A stretch of DNA of 43,407 bases from Chloroflexota bacterium (lineage in GTDB: Bacteria; Chloroflexota; Anaerolineae; UBA4142): NCBI GenBank assembly GCA_016223105.1, contig JACRPR010000001.1, positions 1 to 43,407 on the forward strand, in the 5' to 3' direction. The notes under the pieces were generated by a model. The model searched no databases, was not told where the DNA came from, and saw only the letters and a program-made list of their open reading frames with translations. Positions 41,618 through 43,407 of the stretch are shown in pieces. The first letter of the stretch is position 1; each line of letters opens with the position of its first letter. Position numbers and translations under genes: made by a program.

Positions 41618-41802
41618 TGAGCGCCGCGAACAAACCGCAAGCCCAACCCAGCGCCAAGAAAAAACCTTACGCCAAACCACGCATCGTGCACCGGCAACGG
41701 ATCGAAGCCAGGGCATCGGCGTGCGCCTATAGCGGTCCCGGCACGGGCAAATCTTCGACGGGCGCGCCTTACCAATGCGGGCAGAGTTTCCTGTTCAGTT
41801 GA
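41617..41802 (+). CDS. Candidate RiPP precursor peptide
   Basis: A 61-residue peptide starting in TGATG overlap with the radical SAM gene. The Lys/Pro/Ala-rich start leads to 'KPYAKPRIVHRQRIEARA': Tyr18-x2-Pro21-x-Ile23 is the YxxPxI pattern that PqqD-like/RRE proteins recognise in lasso and related leaders. From about residue 33 the tail 'ASACAYSGPGTGKSSTGAPY' and on to the end has Cys36, Cys54, several Gly, Ser and Tyr, and a hydrophobic end 'SFLFS', a sensible core for thioether, C-C or disulfide links. There is no other domain. The product and the processing site are unknown; modification is inferred from motif, size and neighbours. Confidence 0.72.
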   Translation: MSAANKPQAQPSAKKKPYAKPRIVHRQRIEARASACAYSGPGTGKSSTGAPYQCGQSFLFS

Positions 41803-42266
41803 TCGCGCCGCGTTGGTTTTTGCTAACCGCCATTCTCGCGGCGCTAATGGCGATCCGCATATGCTCTGCTTTGTCTCCCAGCCCCGCTCCGTCAACCGTG
41901 AGCATCAAGTGGTCAACCAAGCGCGAAATCAAAACCGCGGGCTATCTGATCTATCGCGCGGAAAATCGCGCCGGACCTTTTTTGCAAATCACGCGCGAAC
42001 GTATCCCCGCGATCAATGACCCGTATCTCGGCGGGACGTACGTTTACACCGACACAGAAACGATTGCCGGCATCACCTATTATTATCAACTTGAAGACGT
42101 TGCGTTGGATGGCACGCGCACGCGCCAAGACCCGATTACTGTCACCGCGCGCGCAGCTAGTCCGACTATCCTGGGACAACCGATCTCTGAACCAACGCAT
42201 TTGATCATCGCCGGAGTTTTTTTGTTACTTGGGTCAACGATATGGATCGCGCGCAAAAGCGGTTAA
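41775..42266 (+). CDS. Small membrane-anchored fibronectin type III-like protein
   Basis: 163 residues from ATG 41775, overlapping the precursor by 28 bases. There is a signal or anchor helix (about 14-33), then a single beta-sandwich with fibronectin III features ('VSIKWSTKREIKTAGYLIYR', 'YVYTDTETIAGITYYYQLEDV') at about 41-130. A C-terminal membrane helix 'IIAGVFLLLGSTIWIARKSG' is near 143-162. The domain faces outside. It may bind the C25 peptidase or the surface glycan, and a role in presenting the modified peptide is only a guess. Confidence 0.75.
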   Translation: MRAEFPVQLIAPRWFLLTAILAALMAIRICSALSPSPAPSTVSIKWSTKREIKTAGYLIYRAENRAGPFLQITRERIPAINDPYLGGTYVYTDTETIAGITYYYQLEDVALDGTRTRQDPITVTARAASPTILGQPISEPTHLIIAGVFLLLGSTIWIARKSG

Positions 42267-43407
42267 GCGCGCGCAGTGGGCGAGTCGCGACTGTCGCCGC
42301 GTTGATTGGGTTGGTTGGAATCGTTTTCTTTTTCGCATCACCTACCTCGGCACAGCCGGCGGCGAGTGACGGTTTGCGGCTCATCAAATCGGACACGCAT
42401 AGCGTTGTGTTCGAACTGTCCGTGCCAACGTACCAACTCGCGCGGCGCGCGCGCAACGGGATCGCGTTTGACGTTCTCGCCGCGCCCGGCACCGAACCGA
42501 ACGCGGACACGCCAGGCGATCCGCAATTGCCGGTGCGCGGTTTGCTGATCGCGATTCCGCAAGGCGCGGAGATTGTTCTGCGCGTGCTCGCGCAAGAATC
42601 TGTCGAGATCCCAGGTCGCGTGAATCTTGCGCCGATTCCGACCCCGCGCATTGATCGGCAACGATTCGACACCCAGAACTATAGGTACGCGGGCGTGGAC
42701 GATACGCCCAATCCGCAAGCGTATGCGCGAAACAATTTTGAGCCGGCGTCTCCCGCGCGTGTGGGGACGACCGGCTATTTGCGGAGCCAACGCTTCGCGC
42801 AGATCACGTTGTCGCCTTTTCAGTACCACGCGGCGCAACAGCGTGTCCGCTGGATCAAACGACTCACGGTCGAGGCGCAGTTTGTTTTTCCGCGCGGGCA
42901 AACTCGCGCGACGATTGGCGAGCCGCGCGACGAGGGCGCGTTTGAGCGCGTTCTGCAAAATCAAATCCTGAATTATTCCACCGCGCGATCCTGGCGCGCG
43001 CCCCACACCCCGCGCAAAACTCCAAGCATCGCGCCGGGCGATTTCAAAATCGCGATCAATCAAACCGGCATCTATCGTTTGTCGTATGCCGCGCTCACCG
43101 CCGCAGGAGTGCCAACGTCCGTTGATCCGCGCACGTTCAAAATCAAAAAGAACGGTAATGAAATTCCGATCCGGGTCAACAACGAGACCAGCGGTGTTTT
43201 CGATCCAAACGTCTCGATTGATTTTTATGGACTAGAATTGAACACGGTTTACACAGACACGAATATTTATTGGCTGACGTACGGCGGCGCGCCCGGTTTG
43301 CGAATGTCTCTGCGCGACGCGACGCCGTCCACCGCGCCCGCACTGCCCGCGTTTCGCGCGCGCGTTCACCTTGAAGAAAATCATTTTTACGTTGGCGACC
43401 GTCCGCA
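42242..43407 (+). CDS. Gingipain-like (C25) peptidase, N-terminal part, runs off the window
   Basis: Open from ATG 42242 to the window end (388 residues), overlapping the previous gene by 25 bases. The signal peptide (about 1-38) ends near 'PTSAQPA'. The propeptide-like region has 'GDPQLPVRGLLIAIPQGAEI' (about 85-104), common to C25 proteins. Around residue 260-340 comes the 'FKIAINQTGIYRLSYAALTAAG...FKIKKNGNEIPIRV...IDFYGLE' segment that precedes the catalytic domain in gingipain/PorU-type proteins. The catalytic His and Cys lie beyond the window. It is secreted and could trim the modified peptide or surface proteins. Confidence 0.8.
   Translation, partial: MDRAQKRLSARSGRVATVAALIGLVGIVFFFASPTSAQPAASDGLRLIKSDTHSVVFELSVPTYQLARRARNGIAFDVLAAPGTEPNADTPGDPQLPVRGLLIAIPQGAEIVLRVLAQESVEIPGRVNLAPIPTPRIDRQRFDTQNYRYAGVDDTPNPQAYARNNFEPASPARVGTTGYLRSQRFAQITLSPFQYHAAQQRVRWIKRLTVEAQFVFPRGQTRATIGEPRDEGAFERVLQNQILNYSTARSWRAPHTPRKTPSIAPGDFKIAINQTGIYRLSYAALTAAGVPTSVDPRTFKIKKNGNEIPIRVNNETSGVFDPNVSIDFYGLELNTVYTDTNIYWLTYGGAPGLRMSLRDATPSTAPALPAFRARVHLEENHFYVGDRP

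Noticed and set aside
37660-41802. Lasso peptide cluster
   Set aside because: The leader motif, PqqD-like and HprK-like genes fit, but no asparagine-synthetase-like cyclase or B2 protease gene is present, and a radical SAM/SPASM enzyme is not part of the core lasso set.

Overview
The window reads as a chromosomal segment of a Chloroflexota-type bacterium, probably Anaerolineae. This is an inference from gene content and style, not a database match. The flanks are GC-rich and full of CGCG words. GTG and TTG starts are common. Secreted proteins carry Thr-Pro linkers. Polysaccharide export genes are present but no outer-membrane (Wza-type) exporter is seen. Gaps between genes are packed with several interspersed repeat families, and some of these form the ends of genes. 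No rRNA, tRNA or CRISPR array was recognised.

Layout. (1) 1-4818: a repeat-rich accessory stretch with a small DUF2292-like gene, a zinc-finger anti-sigma-like protein, an orphan Wzm-type ABC permease, an MNT nucleotidyltransferase beside a truncated HEPN partner, a conserved hypothetical protein, and a frameshifted small membrane protein. (2) 4819-21022: a markedly AT-richer block, almost all on the plus strand, encoding a damaged Wzx flippase, a Wzy-type polymerase, seven glycosyltransferases, four SAM methyltransferases (two FkbM-type), a hexapeptide acyltransferase and a FemAB-like GNAT protein. This is a cassette for a variable, methylated and probably acylated polysaccharide. (3) 21029-27460: GC-rich again, with a truncated duplicate of a phosphoglycosyl transferase, a DUF433/DUF5615 toxin-antitoxin-like pair, another methyltransferase, an unusual phosphoglycosyl transferase-membrane-Rossmann fusion, and a three-gene nucleotide-sugar module (4,6-dehydratase, nucleotidyltransferase, aminotransferase). 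(4) 27465-31256: a MITE-like element with clear target duplication, then a Wzz/BY-kinase chain-length regulator and a TolB-like beta-propeller surface protein.

(5) 31322-43407 is the most interesting part. Two gene groups look like a ribosomally made, post-translationally modified peptide (RiPP) system interleaved with polysaccharide functions. The first group is a PF14907-type nucleotidyltransferase-fold protein, a truncated PqqD-like protein and an ABC exporter. The second is an HprK-like kinase, an intact PqqD-like protein, a secreted beta-rich repeat protein, a radical SAM/SPASM enzyme, a 61-residue candidate precursor peptide, a small membrane-anchored fibronectin-III-like protein and the start of a gingipain-like (C25) peptidase. 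All seven genes of the second group overlap their neighbours by 1 to 28 bases. The precursor has a YxxPxI leader motif and a Gly/Ser/Cys-rich tail. A diguanylate cyclase and an O-antigen-ligase-like protein lie between the groups.

How the parts may work together (inference): the sugar module and fusion transferase start lipid-linked oligosaccharides, the cassette extends and decorates them, Wzx/Wzy/Wzc export and polymerise, and the ligase-like protein attaches them. The RiPP-like group would modify a small peptide on a PqqD-bound leader and send it, or the secreted repeat protein, to the surface, where the C25 peptidase could process it.
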